From CAJBVG01 sp943371425 (lineage in GTDB: Bacteria; Bacteroidota; Bacteroidia; Sphingobacteriales; Sphingobacteriaceae), in the NCBI GenBank assembly GCA_943371425.1, contig CALRUR010000001.1:248001-312000 (forward strand): a stretch of DNA of 64,000 bases, read 5' to 3'. The notes beneath the pieces were generated by a model. The model saw only the letters and a list, made by a program, of their open reading frames with translations, did not search any database and was not told the origin of the DNA. Shown here one piece after another: positions 44,909-53,849 of the stretch. Each line of letters begins with the position of its first letter. Positions within the stretch are counted from its first letter, which is position 1. The position numbers were made by a program, and so were the translations under genes.

Positions 44909-45456
44909 CCTACAGCTTTCGTTTTAGTTTGTATAATTTTTGTATTTGAAATCAAACTATTTATCGCATTTTCTGCGAAATTAACAGTGGCTTCTTGCCT
45001 AATAATATCATTATCCAAGGCCCTGTTATCAATAGCTCCTTGATACAAAACTATCATATTTTCATTTACTATAAAATACTCTGGTGTAATGGTAGCATTT
45101 AACAAGTGTGTTAAATAGTAATTTGTATCCACTACCATTCTGAACTTGATATTAAAATTATTCTTAAAATCTATTATCTCTTCTATAGAGTAAAGTGTAC
45201 CAGGTATAATAATAGTTGTTGAATAATTATTTTTTGCATACAAAGAATCTAATCTATTTAATTCTAAGATCGATGCCTCGCTCAATGGGCAACCTGGCGC
45301 TAAAAAAACAATAGCATTTATTTTCTGCTCATGTAATTCGGCCATCATTACGGTTCCATTAACTGAAGGAAAACTCAATGCTTGCTTGTCTTTTTGCTTA
45401 CATGATAATAAAAGAAGTGCAATTAAAAGCAAAACAAAAAAGTGCAAATGTTTCAT
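44890..45456 (-). CDS. Redoxin-like (thioredoxin fold) lipoprotein
   Basis: A 188-residue exported protein with a lipoprotein signal ending in LLSC (Cys19). The fold motif LAPGCPLSEASILELNRLD (about residues 53-70) matches AhpC/TlpA-like redoxins, with GCPLS in place of a C-x-x-C pair, so only one cysteine stands at the active site. TPEYFIVNENMIVLYQGAID is the conserved cis-proline region, and the end KTKAVGCYIEQ is the partner-domain motif found where such redoxins are fused to cytochrome c domains. Here the two halves are separate overlapping genes. Likely role: redox partner of the cytochrome/PHM-like lipoprotein. Confidence 0.82.
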   Translation of the reverse strand: MKHLHFFVLLLIALLLLSCKQKDKQALSFPSVNGTVMMAELHEQKINAIVFLAPGCPLSEASILELNRLDSLYAKNNYSTTIIIPGTLYSIEEIIDFKNNFNIKFRMVVDTNYYLTHLLNATITPEYFIVNENMIVLYQGAIDNRALDNDIIRQEATVNFAENAINSLISNTKIIQTKTKAVGCYIEQ

Positions 45457-45779
45457 TTTAGCTTATCGTTATTTATATGTCGAGTTGCGTCTCTATTTGT
45501 TTTTTTATCAATATTCTTTTTTAATGCCTCTGTAAGATTCACTCCTGTTTGGTTTGCCAAACAAATTACAACAAACAAAACATCTGCTAGTTCATCGGCA
45601 AGTTCTTTATCTTTATCCGATTCTTTAAACGATTGTTCACCGTATTTTCTAGCTATAATACGAGCTACTTCACCCACTTCTTCTGTTAGCATGGCCATGT
45701 TGGTTAGCTCATTAAAATATCTTACACCAGTAGTGTTTATCCACTGATCTACCAATTCTTGTGCTTCAGAAATTTTCAT
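45453..45779 (-). CDS. MazG-like nucleotide pyrophosphohydrolase
   Basis: A 108-residue all-helical protein of the MazG/iMazG type that hydrolyses (d)NTPs to monophosphates. The metal-binding acidic residues are in MLTEEVGEVARIIARKYG (E-E-x-x-E) and KELADELADVLFVVICLANQ (E-x-x-D). Length matches single-domain MazG-like proteins. It lies one base from dtd and overlaps the redoxin gene by four bases, suggesting a housekeeping operon (M48 protease, dtd, mazG-like). Confidence 0.9.
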   Translation of the reverse strand: MKISEAQELVDQWINTTGVRYFNELTNMAMLTEEVGEVARIIARKYGEQSFKESDKDKELADELADVLFVVICLANQTGVNLTEALKKNIDKKTNRDATRHINNDKLK

Positions 45780-45780
45780 A

Positions 45781-46239
45781 TTAATGTCGTTCTTTATCTT
45801 TAGTATCCATTATAATGGTAACCGGACCATCATTTAATAAACTCACTTTCATGTCGGCACAAAACTCTCCGCATTGAATTTCTTTATTCAACAAAATGCT
45901 CAGTTCCATTTTCATACTTTCATATAAATCATTCGCATACTCGGGCTTTGCAGCGTTAATAAAAGAAGGCCTGTTTCCTTTTTTGGTTAAGGCAAACAAG
46001 GTAAACTGACTAATTAATAATACCTCTGCATTTAAATCTTTTAACCCTAAATTCATTAAACCATTCTCGTCCGAAAAAATTCGCAGGTTACAAATTTTCT
46101 GTGCGAGCCAATTTACATCGTCTAAAGTATCTGCCTCTTCAACCCCTAAAAACACTAAAAGGCCAGTGTTTATCTGACCTTTTACAGTATTATTAATTTC
46201 AACTTTAGCGTTACTTACACGCTGAATAACTGCCCTCAT
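45781..46239 (-). CDS. dtd: D-aminoacyl-tRNA deacylase
   Basis: A 152-residue enzyme that frees tRNA from D-amino acids and glycine mischarged on tRNA-Ala. The start MRAVIQRVSNAKVEIN is diagnostic. SQFTLFALTKKGNRPSF holds the catalytic Ser-Gln-x-Thr segment, and NDGPVTIIMDT the Gly-cis-Pro motif (GPVT) that rejects L-amino acids. Full length and intact. Four bases separate it from the M48 protease gene. Confidence 0.97.
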   Translation of the reverse strand: MRAVIQRVSNAKVEINNTVKGQINTGLLVFLGVEEADTLDDVNWLAQKICNLRIFSDENGLMNLGLKDLNAEVLLISQFTLFALTKKGNRPSFINAAKPEYANDLYESMKMELSILLNKEIQCGEFCADMKVSLLNDGPVTIIMDTKDKERH

Positions 46240-46242
46240 TTA

Positions 46243-47049
46243 TTATGGAAGTAATGTTTTGAAGCTTGCGTATTGTGCATCAAAAGTTCCATTACCAGCA
46301 CAACCGTCGTCTACTTTTTGCTGATTAATGTTTTCTACTCTATTAGCTGGCGAAGGATGCGTACTAAAGAAACTTGCCAATCTATTTTCTGTATATCCAT
46401 CGTCAATCATTTTTTGGAAAAACCCAGCTGCACCAGCTGCATTATAAACTGTAGGGCACAAATATTTAACCGAATACTCATCTGCCTCCGATTCATGGTC
46501 GCGACTATTTTTTAACAAATATATACTCGAAGCTATTTGTTGCAGAGTGGCATTATCATTACCTAATAACACGCTAAGAAGTGTACCAATACCATATTGT
46601 GTTTGCATAGATCTGCTGGTATGACGTCTATCAGCATGTGCCATTTCGTGGCCAATAACTCCTGCTAATTCATCTTTAGAATCTAAGTATTTTATTAAAC
46701 CAGTATAAACATAAATATATCCGCCTGGGGTGCAAAAAGCATTTAAGGTAGTGTCGTCTTTTATTATTCTTAATCTCCATTCAAATTCATCTTTGTATAC
46801 CACTTTTCCCGAATTCAAAATTTCATTTCTAATTCCGTATAAAAACTGGTATGCCGCTACATTACTTGCAGAATCTACAATTGGATACTGTGCTTTATTG
46901 GTAACTTCAATTTCAGTTACTACTTGCTGACCTAGTTTTATATCGTCACTAATACTAAATAATGGAACAAAAGGGGCATCTTTTTTACAAGAGTTAAAAG
47001 AAATACTTACCAGTAGAAGTAAGCTAATAATATTAATTTTTAAACGCAT
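46243..47049 (-). CDS. M48-family metalloprotease lipoprotein
   Basis: A 268-residue exported zinc protease (peptidase family M48, like BepA/LoiP). The signal ends SISFNSC, with the lipidated cysteine at residue 21. GVIGHEMAHADRRH (about residues 133-146) is the H-E-x-x-H zinc motif, and SRDHESEADEYSVKYL supplies the third ligand (E-x-x-x-D helix). FFSTHPSPANRVENI closes the family. Probably periplasmic, degrading misassembled envelope proteins. First of a group of small genes; TACATTTA upstream is near a -7 element. Confidence 0.93.
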   Translation of the reverse strand: MRLKINIISLLLLVSISFNSCKKDAPFVPLFSISDDIKLGQQVVTEIEVTNKAQYPIVDSASNVAAYQFLYGIRNEILNSGKVVYKDEFEWRLRIIKDDTTLNAFCTPGGYIYVYTGLIKYLDSKDELAGVIGHEMAHADRRHTSRSMQTQYGIGTLLSVLLGNDNATLQQIASSIYLLKNSRDHESEADEYSVKYLCPTVYNAAGAAGFFQKMIDDGYTENRLASFFSTHPSPANRVENINQQKVDDGCAGNGTFDAQYASFKTLLP

Positions 47050-47085
47050 AAATTTTTATTTTGATAAATGTAAAATGGTAATGTA

Positions 47086-48009
47086 TTAAGACCTGTTGTC
47101 TTCATTCGCTAATATACTCAAATAACTCTCATATCTAATTAAGGATATTTTATTTTCGTCGACTGCTTTTTTAATAGCACAGCCGGGTTCATTTACATGA
47201 CTACAATTATTAAAGCGGCATTGATTGAGTAAATCTCGCATTTCTGGGAAATAATGCGATATTTCTTCTTTTTCTAATTGTACAATGCCCAATTCTCTAA
47301 TTCCGGGGCTGTCTATAATAAATCCACCGGTAGGGATTCTATGCATTTCTGCAAATGTAGTGGTATGAACTCCTTTTGAGGAAGCCTCAGAGACAGCTGT
47401 TGTTCTAAGCTGTATGCCTGGTATAATTTGGTTAACGAGGGTAGATTTTCCGACACCCGAATGACCAGAAAATAAGGAGGTCTTATTTTTACATTGATGT
47501 TTTAATTCCGTAATTCCTTCACCATTTAAGGCCGAGACTAATAAAACAGGGTATCCGATGCTCTCATACATATTTTTAACCTCATCTAAATAGGCTAAAT
47601 CATCTGGTTCGTAAATATCAATTTTATTGAAAATTAAAATGGTAGGTATGTGGTAAGCTTCGGAGGTTACTAAAAAACGATCAATAAAACCAAAGGATGT
47701 ACGTGGCTTAGCAAATGTAACCACTAAAAATGCTTGGTCGATATTGGAGGCAATAATTTGTGTTTGTTTAGATAGGTTGATGGATCTTCGAATGATGTAA
47801 TTATCTCGGTCGTATAGCTTCACAATCATGCCATGTTTTACTTCTGCATCGTCCACTTCCATTTCCACACGGTCGCCAACCGCAATAGGGTTGGTAGATT
47901 TTATTCCTTGAATTCTAAATTTCCCTAATATCCTACACTCCCATATTTCCTCATTTTCGAGCAATACAGTGTACCAACTTCCAGTAGATTTAATTACAAT
48001 TCCTTTCAT
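47086..48009 (-). CDS. rsgA: Ribosome small-subunit maturation GTPase RsgA
   Basis: A 307-residue circularly permuted GTPase that checks late 30S subunits. An OB-fold N-terminus is followed by the G motifs in permuted order: FNKIDIY (G4, about 122), SALNGEG (G5), SGHSGVGKSTLVNQI (G1, about 172), and DSPGIRELG (G3). The zinc knuckle CRFNNCSHVNEPGC (about 258-272) completes the domain set. It shares one base with the metF stop, so it is translated with metF. A housekeeping gene with no unusual features. Confidence 0.97.
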   Translation of the reverse strand: MKGIVIKSTGSWYTVLLENEEIWECRILGKFRIQGIKSTNPIAVGDRVEMEVDDAEVKHGMIVKLYDRDNYIIRRSINLSKQTQIIASNIDQAFLVVTFAKPRTSFGFIDRFLVTSEAYHIPTILIFNKIDIYEPDDLAYLDEVKNMYESIGYPVLLVSALNGEGITELKHQCKNKTSLFSGHSGVGKSTLVNQIIPGIQLRTTAVSEASSKGVHTTTFAEMHRIPTGGFIIDSPGIRELGIVQLEKEEISHYFPEMRDLLNQCRFNNCSHVNEPGCAIKKAVDENKISLIRYESYLSILANEDNRS

Positions 48010-48962
48010 TAAAATACTGCTTTTGCAATTTGGTAAGTAGGGTTAGCATTCCCCATTGTATAATAATGTAACACTGGAGCACCTGCTTTTATTAAGCCTT
48101 TGGATTGTTCTATTAACCATTCCACTCCAACTTGTTTTACGTCTTGCTCATTTTTACATTTATTCACCGCTTCACTTAATTCTACAGGTAAATCTATGTG
48201 AAAAATTTTAGGTAAAGCAATTAATTGTTTAGAATTTGTGATAGGTTTTAATCCCGGAATAATTGGTACGTTGATGTCATTCTCTCTACACAATTTTACA
48301 AAATCAATGTATTTTTGATTATCAAAAAACATTTGAGTAACAATAAATTCTGCACCTAAATCAATTTTATGTTTTAGGTACTTTAAATCGGTTTCCATAT
48401 TGGGCGCTTCAAAATGTTTTTCTGGATAACCAGCTATACCTATACAAAAATCAGTTCCATGTGTTGCATCAATATCATCATGCAAAAACTTACCTTTATT
48501 CATATTTGCAACTTGACCAAGCAAATCACTTGCGTATGCATGCCCTCCTGGTGTAGGTATAAATTGACTCTCTGCTTTTCTAGAATCACCACGTAATACC
48601 AATACATTATCTATGCCTAAGAAACTAAGTTCAATAAGTGCATTTTCTGTTTCTTCTTTAGTGAAACCTCCACAAATCAAATGAGGTACAGCATCTACAC
48701 CATAATGGTGCATAATTGCAGCGCAAATAGCTACTGTTCCTGGTCTTTTTCTGTATGAAACTTTTTCTAATAATCCATTAGCACGCTCTTTGTAAATAAA
48801 ATCTTCTCTATGGTAGGTTACATCAATAAAAGGTGGTTTAAATTCCATTAATGGATCTATGGCATCAAATATCTGTTGTATACCTTTCCCTTTTAATGGA
48901 GGTAATAATTCAAACGAGAATAATGTTTTTTTTGCAGAATTTATATGATCTATAACTTTCAT
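48009..48962 (-). CDS. metF: 5,10-methylenetetrahydrofolate reductase
   Basis: A 317-residue FAD-dependent TIM-barrel enzyme that makes 5-methyltetrahydrofolate for methionine synthase. FSFELLPPLKGKGIQQIFDA at the N-terminus, VLRGDSRKA, GIAGYPEKHFEAP and FIVTQMFFDNQKYIDF are the family signatures; FSFELLPP holds the catalytic glutamate. It lies 12 bases downstream of metH, and both should be governed by the SAM-I riboswitch. Confidence 0.96.
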   Translation of the reverse strand: MKVIDHINSAKKTLFSFELLPPLKGKGIQQIFDAIDPLMEFKPPFIDVTYHREDFIYKERANGLLEKVSYRKRPGTVAICAAIMHHYGVDAVPHLICGGFTKEETENALIELSFLGIDNVLVLRGDSRKAESQFIPTPGGHAYASDLLGQVANMNKGKFLHDDIDATHGTDFCIGIAGYPEKHFEAPNMETDLKYLKHKIDLGAEFIVTQMFFDNQKYIDFVKLCRENDINVPIIPGLKPITNSKQLIALPKIFHIDLPVELSEAVNKCKNEQDVKQVGVEWLIEQSKGLIKAGAPVLHYYTMGNANPTYQIAKAVF

Positions 48963-48974
48963 TTCTATATATAA

Positions 48975-51900
48975 TTAATAAGATAAATTTGGCGATAACC
49001 AACGTTCTGTTTCTTCTATACTTAATCCTTTACGTTTTGCATAATCAATTACTTGGTCTTTGCCAATTTTACCTAGTCCAAAATAATTTGATTCTTTGTG
49101 TGCAAAATAGTAACCACTCACTGCTGCTGTAGGATACATTGCAAAGTTTTCTGTTAAATGTAATCCTATTTCTTTTTCGGCATTTAAAATTTTGAAGATG
49201 GTTTTCTTTTCGGTATGATCAGGGCATGCAGGGTAACCTGGTGCAGGTCTTATGCCTTGGTATTTTTCCTTAATTAACTCTTCATTATTTAATATTTCAT
49301 CATTAGCATATGCCCAATATTCTTTACGTACCAACTCATGTAATTTTTCGGCAAATGCTTCCGCTAATCTATCTGCTATTGCTTTTGCCATAATAGAATT
49401 ATAATCGTCGTGGTTTGCTTCGTAAGCTGCAACTATTTCATCTAAGCCGATACCTGCAGTAACAGCAAACATACCTACATAGTCTTTTAAATCGGTGCTT
49501 TTAGGAGCCACAAAATCTGCAAGTGCTAAGTAATTTTGCCCATCTGCTTTTTCGGCTTGTTGCCTTAACGTAAATAGCTGTTCATACACATGCGTTCTAC
49601 TTTCATCTGTGTATAATTCAATGTCATCAGCTATGCTATTTGCTGGATAAAACCCAAACACTCCTGATGCTTTTATTTTTTTATTAGTTACAAAATCATT
49701 TAACATTATTTTTGCATCGTTAAATAATTTCGTTGCCTCTATGCCTACTACTTCATCTTGTAAAATTTTAGGGTATGAGCCTCTCAATTCCCAAGTATGG
49801 AAGAATGGCGACCAATCTATATAATCTACTAAATCTTCTAATGGAAAATCTACCAATGTTTTATTCCCAATAAATGCAGGTTTGTACACTGTATCTTCGG
49901 TAAAGGTTGATTTTTGTTTTTTACTTCGAGCATCTGCAATAGAAATTATTTTTTTCTCTGCACTACGTTTTAAATATTGCTCACGAGTATTTTCATAATC
50001 AATTGCAATTTCATTTTTATAGTTATCTGAAGTTTCTTCGTTCAACAAATTACTTGTTACTCCCACACTGCGCGATGCATCTAAAACATGCACTACGGCA
50101 CCATCATAATGCGGGTCGATTTTTACCACTGTATGTATACGTGATGTAGTTGCTCCTCCTATTAACAAAGGGATATTCATTTTTTCACGTTGCATTTCTT
50201 TGGCTACATGCACCATTTCATCAAGTGAGGGTGTAATTAAGCCACTTAAGCCAATTACATCAACTTGATGTTTTTTAGCTTCTTCAATAATTTTTGAAGC
50301 GGGCACCATCACACCTAAATCTATTACTTCGAAATTATTACAAGCCAATACCACTCCTACAATGTTTTTACCAATATCGTGCACATCACCTTTTACGGTT
50401 GCCATTAGCACTTTTCCTTGACTTGAATTTTGAGAAAGTGTTGGGTTATTTCTTTTTTCTTCTTCAATGTAAGGCAATAAATAGGCTACTGCTTTTTTCA
50501 TTACTCTTGCACTTTTAACTACTTGAGGTAAAAACATTTTTCCGGCACCAAACAAATCACCTACAATGTTCATTCCGTCCATTAATGGCCCTTCAATTAC
50601 ATGCAAAGGTCTGTCGTATTTTTGGCGTGCCTCTTCCACATCATCATCTAAGAAATCAATAATACCTTTTATTAAAGAGTGGGATAAGCGTGATTCTACA
50701 GGTGCTTTACGCCATTCTAATTCTTCTTTTATTTGGCCTTCTTTCCCTTTGCCTTTTACTTGTTCCGCAAAGTTAATCAAGCGTTCTGTGGCATCCTCTC
50801 TTCTGTTTAATAAAACATCTTCTACTAATTCTAATAAGTCTTTTGGAATTTCTTCATATACTTCTAACATTCCTGCGTTTACAATTCCCATATCTAAACC
50901 TGCACGAATGGCATGGTATAAAAATACAGAATGCATCGCTTCACGTACCACATTATTGCCTCTAAAAGAGAACGAAATATTACTAACACCACCACTAACT
51001 TTTGCGTAGGGTAAATTTTCTTTTATCCATTTAGTGGCCTTTATAAAATCAACAGCATAATTATTATGTTCTTCCAAACCAGTAGCAACTGTTAAAATAT
51101 TTGGATCGAAAATGATGTCTTGTGCTGGGAAGTTTACTTTGTTAACTAAAATGTCGTATGATCGTTTACAAATTTCAATTCTACGTTCATAAGAATCTGC
51201 CTGACCTTGCTCATCAAATGCCATCACTACCGTTGCGGCACCATAGCTTTTTATTTTTTCAGCATATTCTATAAATTTTTCTTCTCCTTCTTTTAATGAA
51301 ATTGAATTTACAATAGCTTTCCCTTGTATACATTGCAAACCTGCTTCTATAACCGACCATTTAGAAGAATCGACCATTATAGGAAGTTTAGCAATATCTG
51401 GTTCTGCAGCCACGAGATTTAAAAATTTAACCATTGCGGCTTCAGAATCAATCATCCCTTCATCCATATTAATATCAATGATTTGTGCACCTCCTTCTAC
51501 TTGCTGACGAGCAACAGAAAGGGCAGCATCAAAATCACCTGATAAAATTAATTTAGAAAATTTCGGAGATCCTGTAATATTGGTACGTTCACCAATATTT
51601 ATAAAATTTAATTCGGGGGTAATTACCAATGGCTCCAATCCGCTTAAGCGAGTATAAGGTTTTGGAACATTGGGTACTCTTGGTTTCACTCCCTTGGCTA
51701 ATTCTGCAATTTTCCTAATGTGATCTGGGGTAGTACCGCAACATCCGCCTACTATATTTAAGAAACCGTGTTCTATAAAATCATGTATATGCACACCCAT
51801 GTCTTCTGGGCTCTCATCATATTGTCCGAACTCATTTGGCAAACCAGCATTAGGGTAAGCGCTCACAAAAGACCCAGATTTTTCGGCCATTTCTTCAATG

Positions 51901-52655
51901 TAAGGGCGCATATCTTTAGCACCTAATGCACAATTTAAACCTACACTTAATAATTCTGCATGTGTTAAGGAATTCAAAAATGCTTCGGTTGTTTGCCCAG
52001 AAAGTGTTCTACCACTAGCATCCGTAATTGTACCAGATACCATTACTGGTATTTTTTTATTCAATTTCTTTGCTAATTGATTTAAGGCAAATAATCCAGC
52101 TTTCGCATTTAAAGTATCAGTAACTGTTTCTATTAAAATTAAATCAACACCGCCATCAATTAATCCTCTAAACTGTTCGGTATAGGCCTCAACTAAATCA
52201 GCATAGGTCATTGACCTAAAACCTGGATCGTTTACATCAGGTGATAAGGAAAGCAAACGAGTGGTGGGACCGACAGAACCTGCTACAAACCTTGGTTTAT
52301 CTGGTGTTAAGGCATTGTAATAATCCACAGCTCTACGTGCAATTTTTGCACCCTCTAGATTTAATTCATAAATTAAATCCTGCATATCATAATCAGCCAT
52401 CGAAATAGAATTCGAACTAAATGTATTTGTTTCGATAATATCCGAACCAACGGCTAAATATTCTTTGTGTATAGCCTCAATAACATCTGGGCGAGTAATG
52501 TTCAAAAGGTCGTTATTCCCCTTTAAATCTTTTGGGTGATTTTTAAAACGCTCTGCTCTAAAATCCTCTTCCTGTAAATTATAACGTTGAATCATGGTGC
52601 CCATTGCACCGTCTAATACAAGAATTCTCTGACTTAAAATCTCTTTAATGTTCAT
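48975..52655 (-). CDS. metH: Cobalamin-dependent methionine synthase
   Basis: A 1226-residue four-module enzyme. The homocysteine domain has LDGAMGTMIQRYNL at the start and zinc cysteines in GLNCALGA and VGGCCGTTPDH. The folate domain shows INIGERTNITGSPKFSK (about 352) and NINMDEGMIDSEAAM. The B12 module has DVHDIGKNIVGVVLACN (about 760), where the histidine binds cobalt from below. The C-terminal reactivation domain ends with GIRPAPGYPACPDHTEK, which binds S-adenosylmethionine. All modules of the full-length E. coli enzyme (1227 aa) are present, so it needs vitamin B12. No B12 riboswitch is seen; a SAM-I riboswitch precedes it. Confidence 0.98.
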   Translation of the reverse strand: MNIKEILSQRILVLDGAMGTMIQRYNLQEEDFRAERFKNHPKDLKGNNDLLNITRPDVIEAIHKEYLAVGSDIIETNTFSSNSISMADYDMQDLIYELNLEGAKIARRAVDYYNALTPDKPRFVAGSVGPTTRLLSLSPDVNDPGFRSMTYADLVEAYTEQFRGLIDGGVDLILIETVTDTLNAKAGLFALNQLAKKLNKKIPVMVSGTITDASGRTLSGQTTEAFLNSLTHAELLSVGLNCALGAKDMRPYIEEMAEKSGSFVSAYPNAGLPNEFGQYDESPEDMGVHIHDFIEHGFLNIVGGCCGTTPDHIRKIAELAKGVKPRVPNVPKPYTRLSGLEPLVITPELNFINIGERTNITGSPKFSKLILSGDFDAALSVARQQVEGGAQIIDINMDEGMIDSEAAMVKFLNLVAAEPDIAKLPIMVDSSKWSVIEAGLQCIQGKAIVNSISLKEGEEKFIEYAEKIKSYGAATVVMAFDEQGQADSYERRIEICKRSYDILVNKVNFPAQDIIFDPNILTVATGLEEHNNYAVDFIKATKWIKENLPYAKVSGGVSNISFSFRGNNVVREAMHSVFLYHAIRAGLDMGIVNAGMLEVYEEIPKDLLELVEDVLLNRREDATERLINFAEQVKGKGKEGQIKEELEWRKAPVESRLSHSLIKGIIDFLDDDVEEARQKYDRPLHVIEGPLMDGMNIVGDLFGAGKMFLPQVVKSARVMKKAVAYLLPYIEEEKRNNPTLSQNSSQGKVLMATVKGDVHDIGKNIVGVVLACNNFEVIDLGVMVPASKIIEEAKKHQVDVIGLSGLITPSLDEMVHVAKEMQREKMNIPLLIGGATTSRIHTVVKIDPHYDGAVVHVLDASRSVGVTSNLLNEETSDNYKNEIAIDYENTREQYLKRSAEKKIISIADARSKKQKSTFTEDTVYKPAFIGNKTLVDFPLEDLVDYIDWSPFFHTWELRGSYPKILQDEVVGIEATKLFNDAKIMLNDFVTNKKIKASGVFGFYPANSIADDIELYTDESRTHVYEQLFTLRQQAEKADGQNYLALADFVAPKSTDLKDYVGMFAVTAGIGLDEIVAAYEANHDDYNSIMAKAIADRLAEAFAEKLHELVRKEYWAYANDEILNNEELIKEKYQGIRPAPGYPACPDHTEKKTIFKILNAEKEIGLHLTENFAMYPTAAVSGYYFAHKESNYFGLGKIGKDQVIDYAKRKGLSIEETERWLSPNLSY

Positions 52656-52717
52656 TAATACAAGCTTTTATTGGTTGTTTGGTACTTGCTTATCCGAAAA
52701 ATCAGAGATTTTTTCTT

Positions 52718-52810
52718 CTTATCATTCCCCTTTCAGGTAGATTTTAGCACCTTGTTAGCACAGGTTGCTAAGACTTCGTAGGGTCTATTCCCTCCGTCTT
52801 TCTTGATAAG
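52718..52810 (-). ncRNA. SAM-I riboswitch (S box) upstream of metH
   Basis: On the minus strand CTTATC (52805-52810) and GATAAG (52718-52723) close the P1 helix. Within it the conserved S-box core appears in order: AGAAAGACGGAGGGAATAGA, CCCTACGAAGTCTTAGCAAC, and AAGGTGCTAAAATCTACC. A small hairpin follows at 52696-52715 (GAAAAATC/GATTTTTC), without a T tract behind it, so control may be translational. The ATG is 62 bases past P1. S-adenosylmethionine binding is expected to shut off metH, metF and rsgA. Confidence 0.93.
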
Positions 52811-52815
52811 CAGCA

Positions 52816-52847
52816 CAAAAATAAGGAATTCTTTACCTAAATACAAA
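52816..52847 (-). promoter_or_regulatory. Promoter of the metH operon
   Basis: Minus strand: TTTG (52844-52847), 20 bases, then TATTTTTG (52816-52823), a full match to the Bacteroidota promoter. The expected start of transcription, about 52810, coincides with the first base of the riboswitch, which supports both calls. Confidence 0.75.
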
Positions 52848-52865
52848 TAAATAAAGATGCAACAC

Positions 52866-52899
52866 TTAATATTAAGTTAACATTAGATTAACATATTTG
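52866..52899 (+). promoter_or_regulatory. Pho-box-like operator and -7 element of the pst operon
   Basis: TTAATAT (52866-52872), TTAACAT (52877-52883) and TTAACAT (52888-52894) repeat with starts exactly 11 bases apart, the spacing of PhoB half-sites. The last copy runs into CATATTTG (52892-52899), one mismatch from TAnnTTTG, so the operator takes the place of a -33 element as expected for a PhoB-activated promoter. Transcription should begin close to 52905, just before the pstS ATG. Confidence 0.65.
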
Positions 52900-52913
52900 T
52901 ATGAACTAGCAAT

Positions 52914-53849
52914 ATGTATCAAAAGGTAAAAATCTTATTAATTATAGCAATTTACGGCCTTATGTGTGGCTGCTTTGGCGATTATGAAGATCGAATTCGA
53001 ATAGATGGGTCGAGTACATTATTTCCATTGAGCGAAGCAGTTGCCGAAGATTTTAGAAAAGCGCATCCTGATATTAAAATTACGGTTGGAGTATCTGGCA
53101 CAAGTGGAGGTATTCGAAAATTTATAAGAAATGAAATTGATATTGCTGATGCTTCAAGGAAGATGAACAGCTTGGAAATAGAAGAATGTGCCAAAAACAA
53201 TATTTCGTTTCTTGAAATTCCTGTTTCTAATGATGGAATAGTAATTGCAGTTAACCCAGAAAATAATTTCATAGATTATTTAACGGTATCAGAATTAAAA
53301 AAAATATGGGAACCAAGTGCACAAAAAACAATTATGTATTGGGACCAAGTAAGAGAAAACTGGCCACATAAACCCATACAATTGTTTGGTGCAGGCACCT
53401 CATCTGGGAGTTTCGATTTTTTTACTTTAAAGATAGTAGGAACAAAAAAAGCATCGAGAGGTGATTATACAGCGAGTGAAGACGATAACATGTTGGTGCA
53501 AGGTGTAATTGGAGCCAAATACTCTCTTGGTTTTTTTGGGTACTCCTATTATAAAGAAAATACAAATGAATTAAAGCTAATACCAATTGATGATGAGATA
53601 GATAATAATGGAAAAGGAGCTATTTTGCCAAATGAAGAGAGCATACAAAACGGCAGCTACCAACCTTTAAGTAGAACAGAATACATTTATATTAATTCGA
53701 AATCATTAGAAAAGAAAATAGTTCAAGATTTTGCACTATTTTACCTTACCAATGCTGATAAATTGTTAATAGAAATTGGTGGAGTTCCTCTTACCAAAAA
53801 CGAATACAAAAAATCTAAATTAAAGTTAGAAAAAACGATTAAGAAATAA
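52914..53849 (+). CDS. pstS: Phosphate ABC transporter, substrate-binding lipoprotein
   Basis: A 311-residue periplasmic phosphate-binding protein, probably a lipoprotein (signal ending LMCGC). The binding-site motif IRIDGSSTLFPLSEAVAEDF, then GVSGTSGGIRKFIRNEIDIA and LFGAGTSSGSFDFFTLKIVG, are the phosphate-contacting segments of the PstS/PBP-like family. TLFPLSEA corresponds to the T-x-x-P-x motif seen in PstS. It starts the operon pstS-pstC-pstA-pstB-phoU, with no gap to pstC. It is slightly shorter than Bacillus/E. coli PstS and belongs to the SphX-like group. Confidence 0.94.
   Translation: MYQKVKILLIIAIYGLMCGCFGDYEDRIRIDGSSTLFPLSEAVAEDFRKAHPDIKITVGVSGTSGGIRKFIRNEIDIADASRKMNSLEIEECAKNNISFLEIPVSNDGIVIAVNPENNFIDYLTVSELKKIWEPSAQKTIMYWDQVRENWPHKPIQLFGAGTSSGSFDFFTLKIVGTKKASRGDYTASEDDNMLVQGVIGAKYSLGFFGYSYYKENTNELKLIPIDDEIDNNGKGAILPNEESIQNGSYQPLSRTEYIYINSKSLEKKIVQDFALFYLTNADKLLIEIGGVPLTKNEYKKSKLKLEKTIKK

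Noticed and set aside
52656..52913. Cobalamin riboswitch ahead of the B12-dependent metH
   Set aside because: No B12 box was found; the whole conserved region is accounted for by the SAM-I core.
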